This document shows positions 24,371 to 33,056 of a stretch of 64,000 bases of DNA, piece after piece. Source of the stretch: Streptomyces sp. NBC_00078 (GTDB lineage: Bacteria > Actinomycetota > Actinomycetes > Streptomycetales > Streptomycetaceae). The translations under genes were made by a program, and so were the position numbers. How positions within the stretch are numbered: position 1 is the first letter of the stretch; each line of letters starts with the position of its first letter. The stretch covers positions 8,928,001 through 8,992,000 of the forward strand of contig NZ_JAPELX010000001.1 in the NCBI RefSeq assembly GCF_026343335.1. The letters run 5' to 3'. The notes under the pieces are model-generated. The model searched no databases, was not told the DNA's origin, and saw nothing but the letters and a program-made list of their open reading frames with translations.

Positions 24371-25114
24371 TCATGCCTGGACGGTGGGACGGACGTTGAT
24401 CTCGCCGATCTCGACGTCGCTGGGCTGCTCGATGGCGAAGGCCACCGCGCGGGCGACCGCCGCCGGAGGGATACCCACCGCGTCCATGTTCTTGCGCGTC
24501 TGCTCGCGGATGTTCGGGTCTGCCATGGAGTCGGCGAGATCGGTGCGGATGTATCCCGGCGAGATGGCTGTCGTGCGCACCACCCCGTCGGTGGACTCCC
24601 TGCGCAGCCCCTCGTGGACGGTGCGCACCGCGTTCTTGGTCGCGGCGTAGACAGCCATCGAGGGGGACACGCCGGACAGGCCGGCCACGGAGACGATGCT
24701 CACCAGGTGGCCCGAGCCTTGCTCGCGGAAGGCGGGCAGCGCGGCGGCGACGCCGTTGAGCATGCCGCGAAGGTTGACATCGATCATGGCCGACCAACTC
24801 TCGGTGTCGAGGTCGGCCAGCGGGCTGATCGGGGCGATGCCGGCGTTGTTCACCAGCACATCGATACGCCCGTACTGGTCGATGGTGGTGGCGACCAGGC
24901 GCTGCAGGTCTTCGGCCTTGGTGACGTCGACGACGCACGTGGCGGCACGGCCGCCCTGCTCCCGGATGTCCTGCGCTATGGCGTCGATGCGCTCGCTGCG
25001 GCGCGCTGCGAGGACGACCGCGGCGCCGCGCCGGGCGAGCAGACGGGCCGTGGCTTCCCCGATGCCGCCACTCGCTCCGGTGATAGCGACGATCTTGCCG
25101 TGAAGAGAGAGCAC
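24371..25114 (-). CDS. Short-chain dehydrogenase/reductase (passenger gene)
   Basis: 247 residues from GTG 25114 with GGAGG six bases upstream. Motifs: ITGASGGIGEATARLLARRG, IDVLVNNAGIAPISPL, VSIVSVAGLSGVSPSMAVYAATKNAVRTVHEGLRRE (Ser, Tyr, Lys) and AISPGYIRTDLA. The C-terminus VEIGEINVRPTVQA places it in the same subfamily as the SDR at 22414. Divergent from a TetR regulator whose twin operators lie between the two starts, a standard arrangement in which the TetR protein represses the SDR until a ligand, often the SDR substrate, binds. Confidence 0.9.
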   Translation of the reverse strand: MLSLHGKIVAITGASGGIGEATARLLARRGAAVVLAARRSERIDAIAQDIREQGGRAATCVVDVTKAEDLQRLVATTIDQYGRIDVLVNNAGIAPISPLADLDTESWSAMIDVNLRGMLNGVAAALPAFREQGSGHLVSIVSVAGLSGVSPSMAVYAATKNAVRTVHEGLRRESTDGVVRTTAISPGYIRTDLADSMADPNIREQTRKNMDAVGIPPAAVARAVAFAIEQPSDVEIGEINVRPTVQA

Positions 25115-25129
25115 TGCTGCCTCCAAGTA

Positions 25130-25181
25130 AAGTGGACACGTGTCCGATGCGCGCTTCACCCTACCGGACACGCGTCCACTT
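25130..25181. promoter_or_regulatory. Twin TetR operators between divergent SDR and TetR genes
   Basis: Two dyads, GGACACGTGTCC (perfect, 25134-25145) and GGACACGCGTCC (25166-25177), are centred 32 bp apart, three helical turns. The 17-bp blocks 25130-25146 and 25165-25181 are also inverted copies of each other with one mismatch (AAGTGGACACGTGTCCG). They cover the sequence between the GTG of the SDR and the TetR start, so both promoters should be controlled. Confidence 0.82.
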
Positions 25182-25208
25182 GTAATGGCGGAACATCAGG
25201 AGATGCCC

Positions 25209-25769
25209 ATGAGCGCGCCAGCACGCCGCCCGGATGCGGCGCGGAACCGGACCCGCATCGTGGAGGCCGCCCGCGCAGCCCTCGCCGAGTCCCCCCACGT
25301 CCACCTCAACGAGATCGCCAAACGTGCCGGTGTAGGACAGGGAACGCTCTACCGGAACTTCCCCAACCGCGAAGCGCTCCTCGCCGAGGTCTACCGGCGC
25401 GACGTCGAAAAACTCGTGACCGCCGCCCCCGCTCTGCTGGCGGAACACGAGCCCGTGGAAGCCTTGCGCCACTGGCTCGACCGAGTGATCGACTACGCCG
25501 AGATCAAACGGGGCGTCCTGGCAGCGCTCGAGCCGACGGCGTGGCAGGACCTCGTCGCCCACAGCCACAACCCCATCGAAGGCGCCCTCGCTCACCTGTT
25601 GGATGCCGGGAAAACGGCCGGTTCCATCCGCACGGACGTGGACGCCCGCGGGGTCCTCCTGCTCATCGCCTACCTCAGCCGCCTGGAACGGAATGAATGG
25701 GAAGCAACAGCACGGCCTCTGATGAACGTCATCCTCGACGGCCTGCGGCGACAGGATGCCGACAGGTGA
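25209..25769 (+). CDS. TetR-family transcriptional regulator
   Basis: 186 residues from ATG 25209; AGGAG six bases upstream favours this over ATG 25203, 25185 or 25140, which lie in or before the operator. The DNA-binding part is ARNRTRIVEAARAALAESPHVHLNEIAKRAGVGQGTLYRNFPNREALLAEVYRRDVEKL. The C-terminal helical domain (ALRHWLDRVIDYAEIKRGVLAALEPTAWQDL) resembles the TetR_C group that responds to small drugs or oxidised metabolites. Expected to repress itself and the divergent SDR through the twin operators. Confidence 0.9.
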   Translation: MSAPARRPDAARNRTRIVEAARAALAESPHVHLNEIAKRAGVGQGTLYRNFPNREALLAEVYRRDVEKLVTAAPALLAEHEPVEALRHWLDRVIDYAEIKRGVLAALEPTAWQDLVAHSHNPIEGALAHLLDAGKTAGSIRTDVDARGVLLLIAYLSRLERNEWEATARPLMNVILDGLRRQDADR

Positions 25770-25869
25770 GGACAACAGACCACCGAGGACATCCCGAAGC
25801 GCAACCCCAAGGTCACCACACAGGAGAGGAAAGACATCGACTCCGCCACCGAGCGGTGTCAGTTCTCAT

Positions 25870-26266
25870 CGGCATGTCACGGCTCGCTGATCGATAAGTG
25901 CTGCCCAAACCCGTCGACAAGCGGTGTCCGCTCCCACCTGCAAAGCCAGCTGTGGGAACGGCCTGTACGGGTCAGTGTGTGCAGCTTCGAACAGCAGACG
26001 CCGCACACCCAACTCGATCCGAACGGCCGACCACCGACCGTCGCATAGGCCAGCTGCCGCACGTAGCGGCTGTGGACCCACTCGCTCGCCGTCCCGCATC
26101 CGCTACACGACGCCGGGTTCCGGGACCGCGTACGGGCCTGGACCACCACGACAGGACCGGAAGCATCGACCGAGATCACGACCACGTCCGCCAAATGAGG
26201 AAGCAGCGACGCCAGTTCAGCATGATCTAGCGCGGAACTCCGGGCGTTCACGCCCGGGAGGAGCAC
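25870..26266 (-). pseudogene. N-terminal part of ISL3 transposase
   Basis: Minus-strand LASLLPHLADVVVISVDASGPVVVVQARTRSRNPASCSGCGTASEWVHSRYVRQLAYATVGGRP is the zinc-binding N-terminus of ISL3 transposases (CxxC, then HSRYVR-LAD). A frame change near 26050 (IELGVRRLLFEAAHTDPYRPF) breaks it, and it ends at the IS21-like insert. Its start region lies 30 bp inside the right terminal repeat, as expected for this family. Confidence 0.8.
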
Positions 26267-26294
26267 CGTCAGTAGCTGCCCACCGCCAGGGCGA

Positions 26295-26324
26295 GATGAT
26301 CTCTGGCTACGAAGATCTTGCCAG
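26295..26324 (-). repeat. Right terminal repeat of the ISL3 element
   Basis: The complement reads CTGGCAAGATCTTCGTAGCC and continues AGAGATCATC, one mismatch from the left copy at 23207-23236. Confidence 0.88.
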
Positions 26325-26464
26325 AGCCGCCGATGCGCTCAGTCGCGTACGGATGTACGTGCTCAGTTGTCGGGCGTGTCGTGACCGGGGCGACGGGGGC
26401 CGGTGCTCGACGCTTTGGTTGTGCGGTCGCCAGCCGAATGACCGGCAACAGGAGGTTGAGGCGC

Positions 26465-27454
26465 ATGCTCGTGCTGAGCCGCTCACAGGTCGAGGACCTG
26501 CTCGACATGGACTCGCTGATCGATTCCCTGGCCCCGGCGATGGCAGACCTCAGTGCGGGCCGTGCCTCGGTGCCCGATCGCGTTGCCGCCCTGGTGCCCG
26601 AACATGATGGCTTTCTGGCAGCCATGCCGGGCTTCCTGGCATCGGCCGGGATCCTCATGACCAAGCTGGTGTCACTCTTCCCTCACAACGACGGGGCTCG
26701 GCTGCCGACCCATCAGGCGCTGATCGTGGCGTTCGATCCCGCCACCGGCGAGCCCGCCGCCCTGCTGGACGGTACGGCCATCACCGCAGCGCGGACCGGC
26801 GCCTGCTCCGCGCTGTCGGCGCGGCTGCTGGCCCGCGAGGACGCGTCTGTGCTGGCCGTGCTGGGCACTGGCGTGCAGGCCCGGTCCCACGCTCGCGCGA
26901 TCTGCCGTGTCCGCCCGATCCGGCAGATCCGTGTAGCCGGCCGGGACCCGGCGAGAGCCGCTGCCCTGGCCGAGGAACTCTCCTCCGTCATCGAGGCCGA
27001 CGTGCAGGCCGCCGGAAGCTACGCCGAGGCCCTGGACGGCGCGGACATCGCCGCAGCGACGACGCACGCCATCGAACCCGTAATCCGCCGCCCCTGGTTG
27101 ACACCCGGGGTGCACATCACGTCAGTCGGCTACAACCCGGCCGGCCGCGAGATCGACGACGCCACGGTCGCCGAGGCGCTGGTCTGCGTCGAGTCCCGCC
27201 AGGCCGTGCTCGCCCCACCACCCGTGGGCAGCAACGACTTGCTGATTCCGATCCGCAATGGCGTCATCACGGCCGATCACGTGCATGCCGAGCTGGGGGA
27301 ACTCATCGCAGGCAGCAAGTCGGGACGCACCGCGCCGGATCAGATGACCCTCTACAAATCGGTCGGTGTGGCCGTACAGGACGCCGCAGCCACGGCTCTG
27401 GTCGTCGCGGCCGCCCGCGAGCAATCGATCGGCGAGAATATCACTCTGCAGTGA
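26465..27454 (+). CDS. Ornithine cyclodeaminase / mu-crystallin family protein
   Basis: 329 residues from ATG 26465 with AGGAGG upstream; the longer open frame to 26318 runs into the IS end and is ignored. Family features: MLVLSRSQVEDLLDMDSLIDSL, KLVSLFPHN, ALLDGTAITAARTGACSALSARLLA (substrate pocket Lys/Arg region) and the NAD(P) site LAVLGTGVQARSHARAI. Members deaminate ornithine to proline, reduce ketimines, or act in siderophore/antibiotic precursor synthesis; the specific reaction is unknown. The gene is complete, ending just where the ISKra4 sequence begins. Confidence 0.87.
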   Translation: MLVLSRSQVEDLLDMDSLIDSLAPAMADLSAGRASVPDRVAALVPEHDGFLAAMPGFLASAGILMTKLVSLFPHNDGARLPTHQALIVAFDPATGEPAALLDGTAITAARTGACSALSARLLAREDASVLAVLGTGVQARSHARAICRVRPIRQIRVAGRDPARAAALAEELSSVIEADVQAAGSYAEALDGADIAAATTHAIEPVIRRPWLTPGVHITSVGYNPAGREIDDATVAEALVCVESRQAVLAPPPVGSNDLLIPIRNGVITADHVHAELGELIAGSKSGRTAPDQMTLYKSVGVAVQDAAATALVVAAAREQSIGENITLQ

Positions 27455-29012
27455 CGCCGCCACCAGCAGGGGATCGGATCGCCCCATCCAAGCGGCTACT
27501 CGATCGGCAACGCACAGCGTGTGAAGACGCCTTCGCCGCCTCGGCGGGTCTGTTCCCCGCGGCGTGTGCGGAGCTGGCGGCCCCGCAGGCGGCGTTGATG
27601 ACGCACGCGCAGTTGGAGGATCTGCTGGGGGCGCGGATGCGCGAGGTCACCCGTCAGGTGTTCCAGGAGCACCTGACGCTGCGGGCCAGAAACGAGGACC
27701 GTCGCGATCAGGTCGTGGACACCGCCGCTACCGGGTGCTCCCGGACCGAGAGGGGCCGGCATCGGACGCTGGCCACGGTGTTCGGCAAGGTCACCGTCGT
27801 TCGGATCGCCTACAGCAGCATCGGTGTGGCGGACCTGCACCCGGCCGATGCGGTGCTGAACCTGCCGGACCGTATGCACTTGCACGGGCTGGCCGGGCTC
27901 GCCGCGATCGAGTCCGCCCGCGGTAGCTTCGCCGATGCCTGCGAGCGGATCAACGCCGTCACCGGCTCCGGAATTGGGCACCGGCAGGTCCAGGAACTCG
28001 CTGTCAGCGCCGCCGCGGACATCGACGCGTTCTACGACGCTCTCGTGCCCGCTCCCTGCACCGACGCCACACCGCTGATCTTGTCGGTGGACGGCACGGG
28101 CATGGTGATAAGGCCCGAAGCGCTGCGCGAGGACACCGCCAAGGCCGCCGCAGCCAAGGGCGGCAACGTGACGAAGACCCGGCTGGTATCCGGGGAGAAG
28201 CACGGCAGGAAGCGGATGGCCACCCTGGGAGCCGTCTACGATGGCGAACCCGCGCCTCGCACAGTCAACGACATCATCGCGCCGGCCCTGACAGGCAAGA
28301 CGCTGTCCACGGCGCGGCGCCCGAGCGCCGCCAGGGGCCGAAGGCCGGGTCGAAATGGTTGGGTTCGGTGAACGACACCGCCGCGCGGGTGGTGGCCGCC
28401 GTGTTCGACCATGCGCGACCCCGGACACCGCCGTCCCTGGGTCGTCCTGGCCGACGGGGCCCGCCATCAGATCGACCTAATCAAGGCCGAAGCACAGCGC
28501 GCGGTGTGGAGGTCCACATCCTCGTCGACCTGATCCACGTGCCCGGATATCTGTGGCGAGCGGCATGGTGCCTGCACGACAGCGGCGATGCCTCCGCCGA
28601 GAGCTGGGTCGCCCGTCACGCCCGCGTCCTGCTGGGCGGCGGCGTGCAGCAGACCGCCGCCGCACTCGAGGAAGCCGCCCGCGCCGCCGGACTGCATGGC
28701 TCCCAGCGCAAGGCCATCGACGAGGCCGTGAACTACCTGTCCGGCAAGGCCGAGCACCTGCGCTACGACACCGCCCTTGAACGCGGCTGGCCGATCGCCA
28801 CCGGAATCATCGAGGGAGCATGCCGGCACCTGGTCAAAGGCCGTCTGGACATCACCGGCGCCCGCTGGGGCCTGTCCGGAGCCGAAGCCGTGCTCAAGCT
28901 GCGTGCCGTACGCGCCAACGGCGACTTCGACACCTACTGGACGCACCAGCAGCAGGAGTTCATCCGCAACCACCAGACGCGCTACCGCGACCAGGTCATA
29001 CCCACCGCCTGA
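27455..29012 (+). pseudogene. ISKra4-family transposase with three frameshifts
   Basis: Long, readable but broken. Frame one (to ~28320) carries VDTAATGCSRTERGRHRTLATVFGKVTVVRIAYSS and LILSVDGTGMVIRPEALREDT. Then SVNDTAARVVAAVFDHA in a second frame, RDPGHRRPWVVLADGARHQIDLIKAEAQR back in the first (~28411), and from ~28498 the second frame again with VEVHILVDLIHVPGYLWRAAWCLHD and GIIEGACRHLVKGRLDITGARWGLSGAEAVLKLRA. The catalytic Asp regions survive, but shifts at ~28320, ~28411 and ~28498 prevent synthesis. The element seems to start right behind the preceding gene; its ends were not identified. Confidence 0.82.
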
Positions 29013-29060
29013 TCGACTGCCCCCTCGGATCTGCACCCGTCCGGGTTCTCCGCGTGCACG

Positions 29061-29089
29061 GGCGGGCTCGGCCTTGCACCGAGCCCGCC
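29061..29089. terminator. 11-bp hairpin terminator between ISKra4 and the GH62 gene
   Basis: Arms GGCGGGCTCGG (29061-29071) and CCGAGCCCGCC (29079-29089) pair perfectly around a 7-base loop. It is placed 108 bp after the stop of the convergent GH62 gene (29197) and 49 bp after the ISKra4 stop, so it probably serves both directions. Confidence 0.7.
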
Positions 29090-29196
29090 GCTCCAACTCC
29101 ACCCGTTCCTGATCGCTTGCTGTGACGCTCACCCGGTTCGGCCTACGTCGTTGCCCGCGAGCGTCAGGAACACCAGGACCTGCGTCACGCCACCGG

Positions 29197-30639
29197 CTAG
29201 CGCTGCAGTGTCAGTACCCCCGGCCGGTAAGGCAGGGTGCCGTAGTCCCCGCCGTCGGTGCTGGGGTCGCGCCCCTGGTAGAGGAACTGGAGGTTGCAAG
29301 GGTCGATGGTCTTGGTCTGGTCGGGGTTGGTGCGAACCAGATCGCCGTGGCTGATGTCCTTGGTCCAGGCCGTCGCACCGCTGTTGGCACTGCCGGCGAA
29401 GGGGTTGGTCACGGTGTCGGCCTGCGGCTGAGGTGTCCACGTGCCGTTGAGGCTGGTGGCCGTGAACGAGCGGAAATAGCGACCATACCCTGTGTAATTC
29501 TGGGCCTCGACGATCATGAGGTACTGGTTCTGACCCTGGACCTTGTAGACCTCCGGCGCCTCGAACAGATTGAGCGCCGTGTCGCTCATGATCTTCGTGA
29601 TCGAGCCGAAGGTGCCCGGGAAGTTGCCGATGGGCATGCTGGACCGGTAGATGTCGCCCTCGTCGTTGGCGAAGAACATGTACATGTTCGTGTCGTCGCC
29701 GATGAGGGTCACGTCGAGGGGGCCCCCCTTTGGGAGGGTGCCCGTGAACAGCTCCTGCTGCGGGCCCCAGCCGTTGGGGTCGGTGGGGTCACTTGAGGTG
29801 CGGTAGGAGAAGCTGTAGGGCCAACCCCCGTTGTAGGCAAGCACCCAGAGGTTCTTCGGGGCGAAGTAGAACAGCGTCGGCGCGATGCCATCGAAGGGAA
29901 TCGTGTTCTGGGTGGCGGTGGCCATGTCGGACCAGTTCGTGAAGGGGCTGAAGGTCGTCAATCCCCAGCGCCCGTCGTTTCCTGCGAGGGTGTTGTGCGT
30001 CGTGGCATAGACGACGTGCTTGCCGTTGTAGACGACGCTGGTGAAGTCCTTGAGCGAGGCCCACCCCGCCTTCGGCTGCGCCAGCGGGCCGGTCGAGGTC
30101 CAGCGGTAGGCCGATGGAAGAGCACACGCGTTGCTCGCCCCGGACATGCCGGTCCACTTCTGGTTGGCGCCGCCTTGGCACGACCAGAGCCGCGCCTCCG
30201 TGCCGTTGGCCTTGCCCCAGCCCGAGGCTTCCAGGCACAGCCCGGACCGCACGCCGACGATCGTGCCGTCGGGGTTCACCCGCCACTGCTGGTTGTCAGT
30301 GCCGGTACACGTCCAGATCTGCACCGGGGTCCCGGCCGTGGTGCCGCCGCCCCGGGCATCCAGGCACTTGTTGCCGTACACGGTCAGCTGGCTGCTGTCC
30401 GTCAACGTCCACTGCTGGTTGATTCCACCGTGGCAGTCCCAGATGTGCACGTTCGCGCCGTCGGTCTGGCTGAAGCCCTCCACATCGAGACAGCGGCCGG
30501 AATCAACACCGCGCACGTCGCTGGTGGTGGCCGCCTGAGCCGGGCCGGCGACGAGCAGCGCCGCCAGCGCGGCCAGGGCCGCGACCACGGCGGCGAACAC
30601 CACCGACGGACGTCTGCGGCTGAAACTACGTCTGGGCAT
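29197..30639 (-). CDS. Secreted GH62 alpha-L-arabinofuranosidase with ricin-type CBM13
   Basis: 480 residues from ATG 30639 (MPRRSFSRRRPS). A Sec signal peptide with an Ala-rich core ends at AQAA around residue 40. Residues ~45-165 are a ricin B-type lectin with three QxW repeats (INQQWTL, DNQQWRV, NQKWTG). Residues ~175-480 are the five-bladed GH62 propeller: YRWTSTGPLAQPKAGWASLKDFTSVVYNGKHVVYATTH (catalytic base Asp in KDFT), GWGPQQELFTG, NLFEAPEVYKVQGQNQYLMIVE (catalytic acid Glu in FEAPEV). It removes arabinose from arabinoxylan outside the cell. CBM13 fused ahead of GH62 is common in Streptomyces. TCGAA boxes upstream may be its operator. Confidence 0.93.
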   Translation of the reverse strand: MPRRSFSRRRPSVVFAAVVAALAALAALLVAGPAQAATTSDVRGVDSGRCLDVEGFSQTDGANVHIWDCHGGINQQWTLTDSSQLTVYGNKCLDARGGGTTAGTPVQIWTCTGTDNQQWRVNPDGTIVGVRSGLCLEASGWGKANGTEARLWSCQGGANQKWTGMSGASNACALPSAYRWTSTGPLAQPKAGWASLKDFTSVVYNGKHVVYATTHNTLAGNDGRWGLTTFSPFTNWSDMATATQNTIPFDGIAPTLFYFAPKNLWVLAYNGGWPYSFSYRTSSDPTDPNGWGPQQELFTGTLPKGGPLDVTLIGDDTNMYMFFANDEGDIYRSSMPIGNFPGTFGSITKIMSDTALNLFEAPEVYKVQGQNQYLMIVEAQNYTGYGRYFRSFTATSLNGTWTPQPQADTVTNPFAGSANSGATAWTKDISHGDLVRTNPDQTKTIDPCNLQFLYQGRDPSTDGGDYGTLPYRPGVLTLQR

Positions 30640-30725
30640 AAGGACCTCGTCATCCTTGAGCAAGCGACTCCGGTTCAGCCCGTCAGAGGCTGTCCGGAGG
30701 CGGTGTGGACACGACCCCGACTGTC

Positions 30726-30760
30726 CGATATATCGAACAAGGGTCGAAGAGTCGAAGGGT
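30726..30760. promoter_or_regulatory. Repeated TCGAA boxes upstream of the GH62 gene
   Basis: CGATATATCG (10-bp palindrome, 30726-30735) overlaps the first of three TCGAA boxes at 30733, 30744 and 30752. They lie 90-120 bp upstream of the start. Similar boxes precede the GH74 gene (58043-58065) and, singly, the GH2 gene (48689). A shared hemicellulose-responsive regulator is possible; this is inference from motif and position only. Confidence 0.35.
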
Positions 30761-30899
30761 CGAGCAACCGGATGATTAGGGTTCCGGTGATCAGCGTCAA
30801 TACCTCTCGCACGCTTCGCGGGCAGAAAGGTTCGCAGGCTGAAACCAGGCGGCTTCAAGTTCCGTGGTTGTAGGTCCCTGCTCGTCCTCACAAACCGCG

Positions 30900-31297
30900 A
30901 CGTTTCCCGGTGGCCGACGATCTTCACCGAAGTCATCCACCCGCGACCAGGCCGAGCATCCCGAACCCCTCACACGCCGGACCCGTGACCAGCAACTTCA
31001 CGATGCACAGGGCGTTGTCACGTTGTTGGGTGTGTGTCTGCCTGACGGCGCGTCGGGGCAGGGTGGGCTTGGGAGCCAGGCCTGTGCTCAGGCCGCGGTG
31101 GCAAGGCCGGCGACGCCGGTGATCTGGTCCCAGATGCGAAGCGGACGGTCATCTCGGCGCGGTAGTGGTGTGCGGACGTCAGATGGCGGCGGGGTGTGAT
31201 GTGAGGTCTCATGACTTCTTTGACGTGATGTTCTTGATGGCCCGGTGTGGCGTTGTGGTTTGCGGTACGGGTGTTCGCGGAGCGGGCCTGGTGCTGT
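30900..31297. other. Gap without a supported gene
   Basis: Between the GH62 upstream region and the 3' end of the APS-kinase-like gene. A short minus-strand stretch RPLRIWDQITGVAGLATAA near 31090-31150 looks like the C-terminus of some lost gene, but no family was recognised. Nothing else is visible. Confidence 0.4.
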
Positions 31298-31756
31298 TCA
31301 GGTGGTCGCGTCTGCGAAGTGTTTGTCTGTCAGTAGCTGCAGGATCAGTGTGGCCGGCTTTTGCGTGGAGGGTGTGGGTGTCTGGATGAGGAGGTCGGCG
31401 TCGTGGGGATTCCTGTGGGCTTGGGACGGGTCCGGGTCCGGGGTGGTGGTGGGCGTTGTGAGGTGTATGTGGAGGAAGTGTGTGCCGCTGTTGTTGTGGC
31501 GTTGGCGTACGGGGTGGGTGTTGTTCGTGTAGGGGGTGAGAGTGGAGGACACCAGGACGATGACGCCGTTGCGCGCGAGGACTTCGGCGGTCAGTCCGGC
31601 TCGCCGCGTGTCGTCGGTGTTGAGCACGGCCACGCGTTGCCCCGCGCCGCGCAGTCGCTCGGCCACTGTATGCGCGAGGCGCGCTGTGTGTGCTTCCGGC
31701 GGTCCGGAGAGCCACACGGTCACGCCGCAACGGCACGGCTTGAAGCCAGTCGGCAT
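31298..31756 (-). CDS. APS-kinase-like protein with degenerate P-loop
   Basis: 152 residues from ATG 31756. The order of elements follows adenylylsulfate kinase (CysC): CGVTVWLSGPP-EAHTARLAHTVAERLRGAGQRVAVLNTDD, RRAGLTAEVLARNGVIVLVSSTLTPYTNNTHPVRQRHNNSGT, FLHIHLTTP, and the C-terminal LLIQTPTPSTQKPATLILQLLTD. But the P-loop, normally GLPSAGKTT, reads GPPEAHTAR, losing the Gly-Lys-Thr core, and the segment around the DGD and FSRxDR motifs is missing. ATP phosphotransfer is therefore unlikely; it may be a decayed or repurposed copy. It is the last gene of the sulfotransferase operon, 7 bp after the MFS stop, a telling place for a PAPS-related protein. Confidence 0.65.
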   Translation of the reverse strand: MPTGFKPCRCGVTVWLSGPPEAHTARLAHTVAERLRGAGQRVAVLNTDDTRRAGLTAEVLARNGVIVLVSSTLTPYTNNTHPVRQRHNNSGTHFLHIHLTTPTTTPDPDPSQAHRNPHDADLLIQTPTPSTQKPATLILQLLTDKHFADATT

Positions 31757-31763
31757 GATCGGG

Positions 31764-33056
31764 TCAGCCTCGTTTCGCGGTGGGTGAGGTGGTGCGGTGC
31801 GTGCTGAGGTGTCCGGACAGGGCCCACCAGAGCGTGCCGTAGGTGATGACGATGCCCGCGATGCACAAGGCGGCCTGTGGCGCGTCCATGGTCGTCGCGA
31901 GGCCCCCGGCAACCAGTTGGCTCACGCCGAGGGAGAGGGTGGAGAACATGAAGTCGGCGCTGAGGACTCGCCCGCGGATGTGGTCCGGGGTGGCCGACTG
32001 CAGGGCGAAGGATGACAGTGTGGAGTTCATGCTGCCGCCGATGTGGGCTGCGATGACCAGCAGGACGGCCAGTGGAAACCAGCTGACGGCGGAGAAGCCC
32101 GCGTAGGCGAGGCCGAACGTGAGAGTCGAGGCCAGGGTGAGAAGGCGGATCCGGCGCTCCCGGCCCGACAGAAGCCGTCGGCCCAGCACGGGTCCGATCA
32201 GTGCCCCCGCTCCGCGGGCGGCGTAGAGCAGGCCCACGCCGGCATCGCCCACGTGGAACACGGTGGCGCCGAGGGCGGGGAACAGCGCCAGTACTCCGTT
32301 GCCCAGGGCGGTTCCCGGCTTGGCCAGCAGCAGGGCGACGATGCGGCGGTCCTGGCGGGCGAACGATGCCGTCTCGCGGAGATCGTCCCGCACTGTGCTC
32401 CGCGGCTTGCTGCCCCCGCCGCCACCGCAGGGGCTCCTCACTCGCTGGACCAGGGCCGCGGAGACGCAGAAGGAGAGCACGTCGAGGGCGAAGCACCAGT
32501 GGGTGCCGAGGGTGGAGGCGAGCAGCGCGCCCAGCGAAGCTCCCACCGCGAGCATGACGCCCCAGGCGCCGCCGGTGAGGGCGTTGGCGGTGAGCAGGTC
32601 CGATTTTGGAACGAGGTTGGGGAGCACGGCGTTCGCCGCGGGACCGTAGAAGGCCTTCACGCCTGCGACACCGCCCAGCGCGATCAGTGCGATCCAGGCG
32701 GTCGACTCGGTCCGTACGAGGAACAAGGTGGCGACGAACCCGGCGGACAGCAGATCGCAGATGATCATCAGCCGGCGGCGGTCGACACGGTCGACGACCA
32801 CGCCGGCGTATGGGGACATTGCGGCGATGACCAGCGTGTCGGCCGCGAGGACCAGTGCCCCCCACAGGGGGGCACTGGTCAATTCCTGGAGCAGGGCCAG
32901 AAGCGGGATCATCGCGAACCAGTCGCCGCCCAGGCTGACCAGCTGGGACAGGTAGACGCGGCGGAAGTCGGCTTCCTCGCGCAGCAGTTGGCCGGCCGGT
33001 CTCGGTCGTGGGGGAGTGGCCGGCGCGCTGTCCGTCGCGCTACTGCCCGTCAGCAC
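31764..33056 (-). CDS. MFS transporter (EntS-like exporter)
   Basis: 430 residues with ~12 hydrophobic segments. The N-terminus has LLREEADFRRVYLSQLVSLGGDWFAMIPLLALL and the MFS motif A region GVVVDRVDRRRLMIICDLLSAGFVATLFLV; the central loop SPCGGGGGSKPRST is hydrophilic; the second half has ARGAGALIGPVLGRRLLSGRERR. This resembles the EntS/MFS_3 exporters of siderophores and macrolides. Its start lies inside the 3' end of the glycosyltransferase gene (17-bp overlap), so it is translated with the operon. It most likely exports the product made by the upstream enzymes. Confidence 0.88.
   Translation of the reverse strand: MLTGSSATDSAPATPPRPRPAGQLLREEADFRRVYLSQLVSLGGDWFAMIPLLALLQELTSAPLWGALVLAADTLVIAAMSPYAGVVVDRVDRRRLMIICDLLSAGFVATLFLVRTESTAWIALIALGGVAGVKAFYGPAANAVLPNLVPKSDLLTANALTGGAWGVMLAVGASLGALLASTLGTHWCFALDVLSFCVSAALVQRVRSPCGGGGGSKPRSTVRDDLRETASFARQDRRIVALLLAKPGTALGNGVLALFPALGATVFHVGDAGVGLLYAARGAGALIGPVLGRRLLSGRERRIRLLTLASTLTFGLAYAGFSAVSWFPLAVLLVIAAHIGGSMNSTLSSFALQSATPDHIRGRVLSADFMFSTLSLGVSQLVAGGLATTMDAPQAALCIAGIVITYGTLWWALSGHLSTHRTTSPTAKRG

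Larger units (their letters stand above)
23967..25862 (+). mobile_element. IS21-like remnant with an SDR/TetR passenger pair
   Basis: CTGACACCG at 23967-23975 is inverted at 25854-25862, and a nested 14-bp inverted repeat GACACCGCTCGGTG lies at 23992-24005 / 25847-25860. Just inside the left end is the start of an IS21 IstA transposase; the rest of istA and all of istB are gone. In their place are an SDR gene and a divergent TetR gene. The short tail 25772-25846 reads KRNPKVTTQERKDIDSATERCQ and is probably part of the element. Confidence 0.6.
23207..26324 (-). mobile_element. ISL3-family element interrupted by a second element
   Basis: Terminal repeats of 30 bp at 23207-23236 and 26295-26324 are inverted copies with a single mismatch. 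Inside, on the minus strand, are the N-terminal part of an ISL3 transposase (25870-26266) and its C-terminal part (23242-23966). Between them lies an IS21-type remnant carrying two bacterial genes. The central catalytic part of the ISL3 transposase is missing. No 8-bp target duplication is visible at the outer edges. Confidence 0.75.

Noticed and set aside
30640..30936. N-terminal extension of the GH62 frame
   Set aside because: The signal peptide begins at 30639; the extension covers promoter sequence with repeated boxes.
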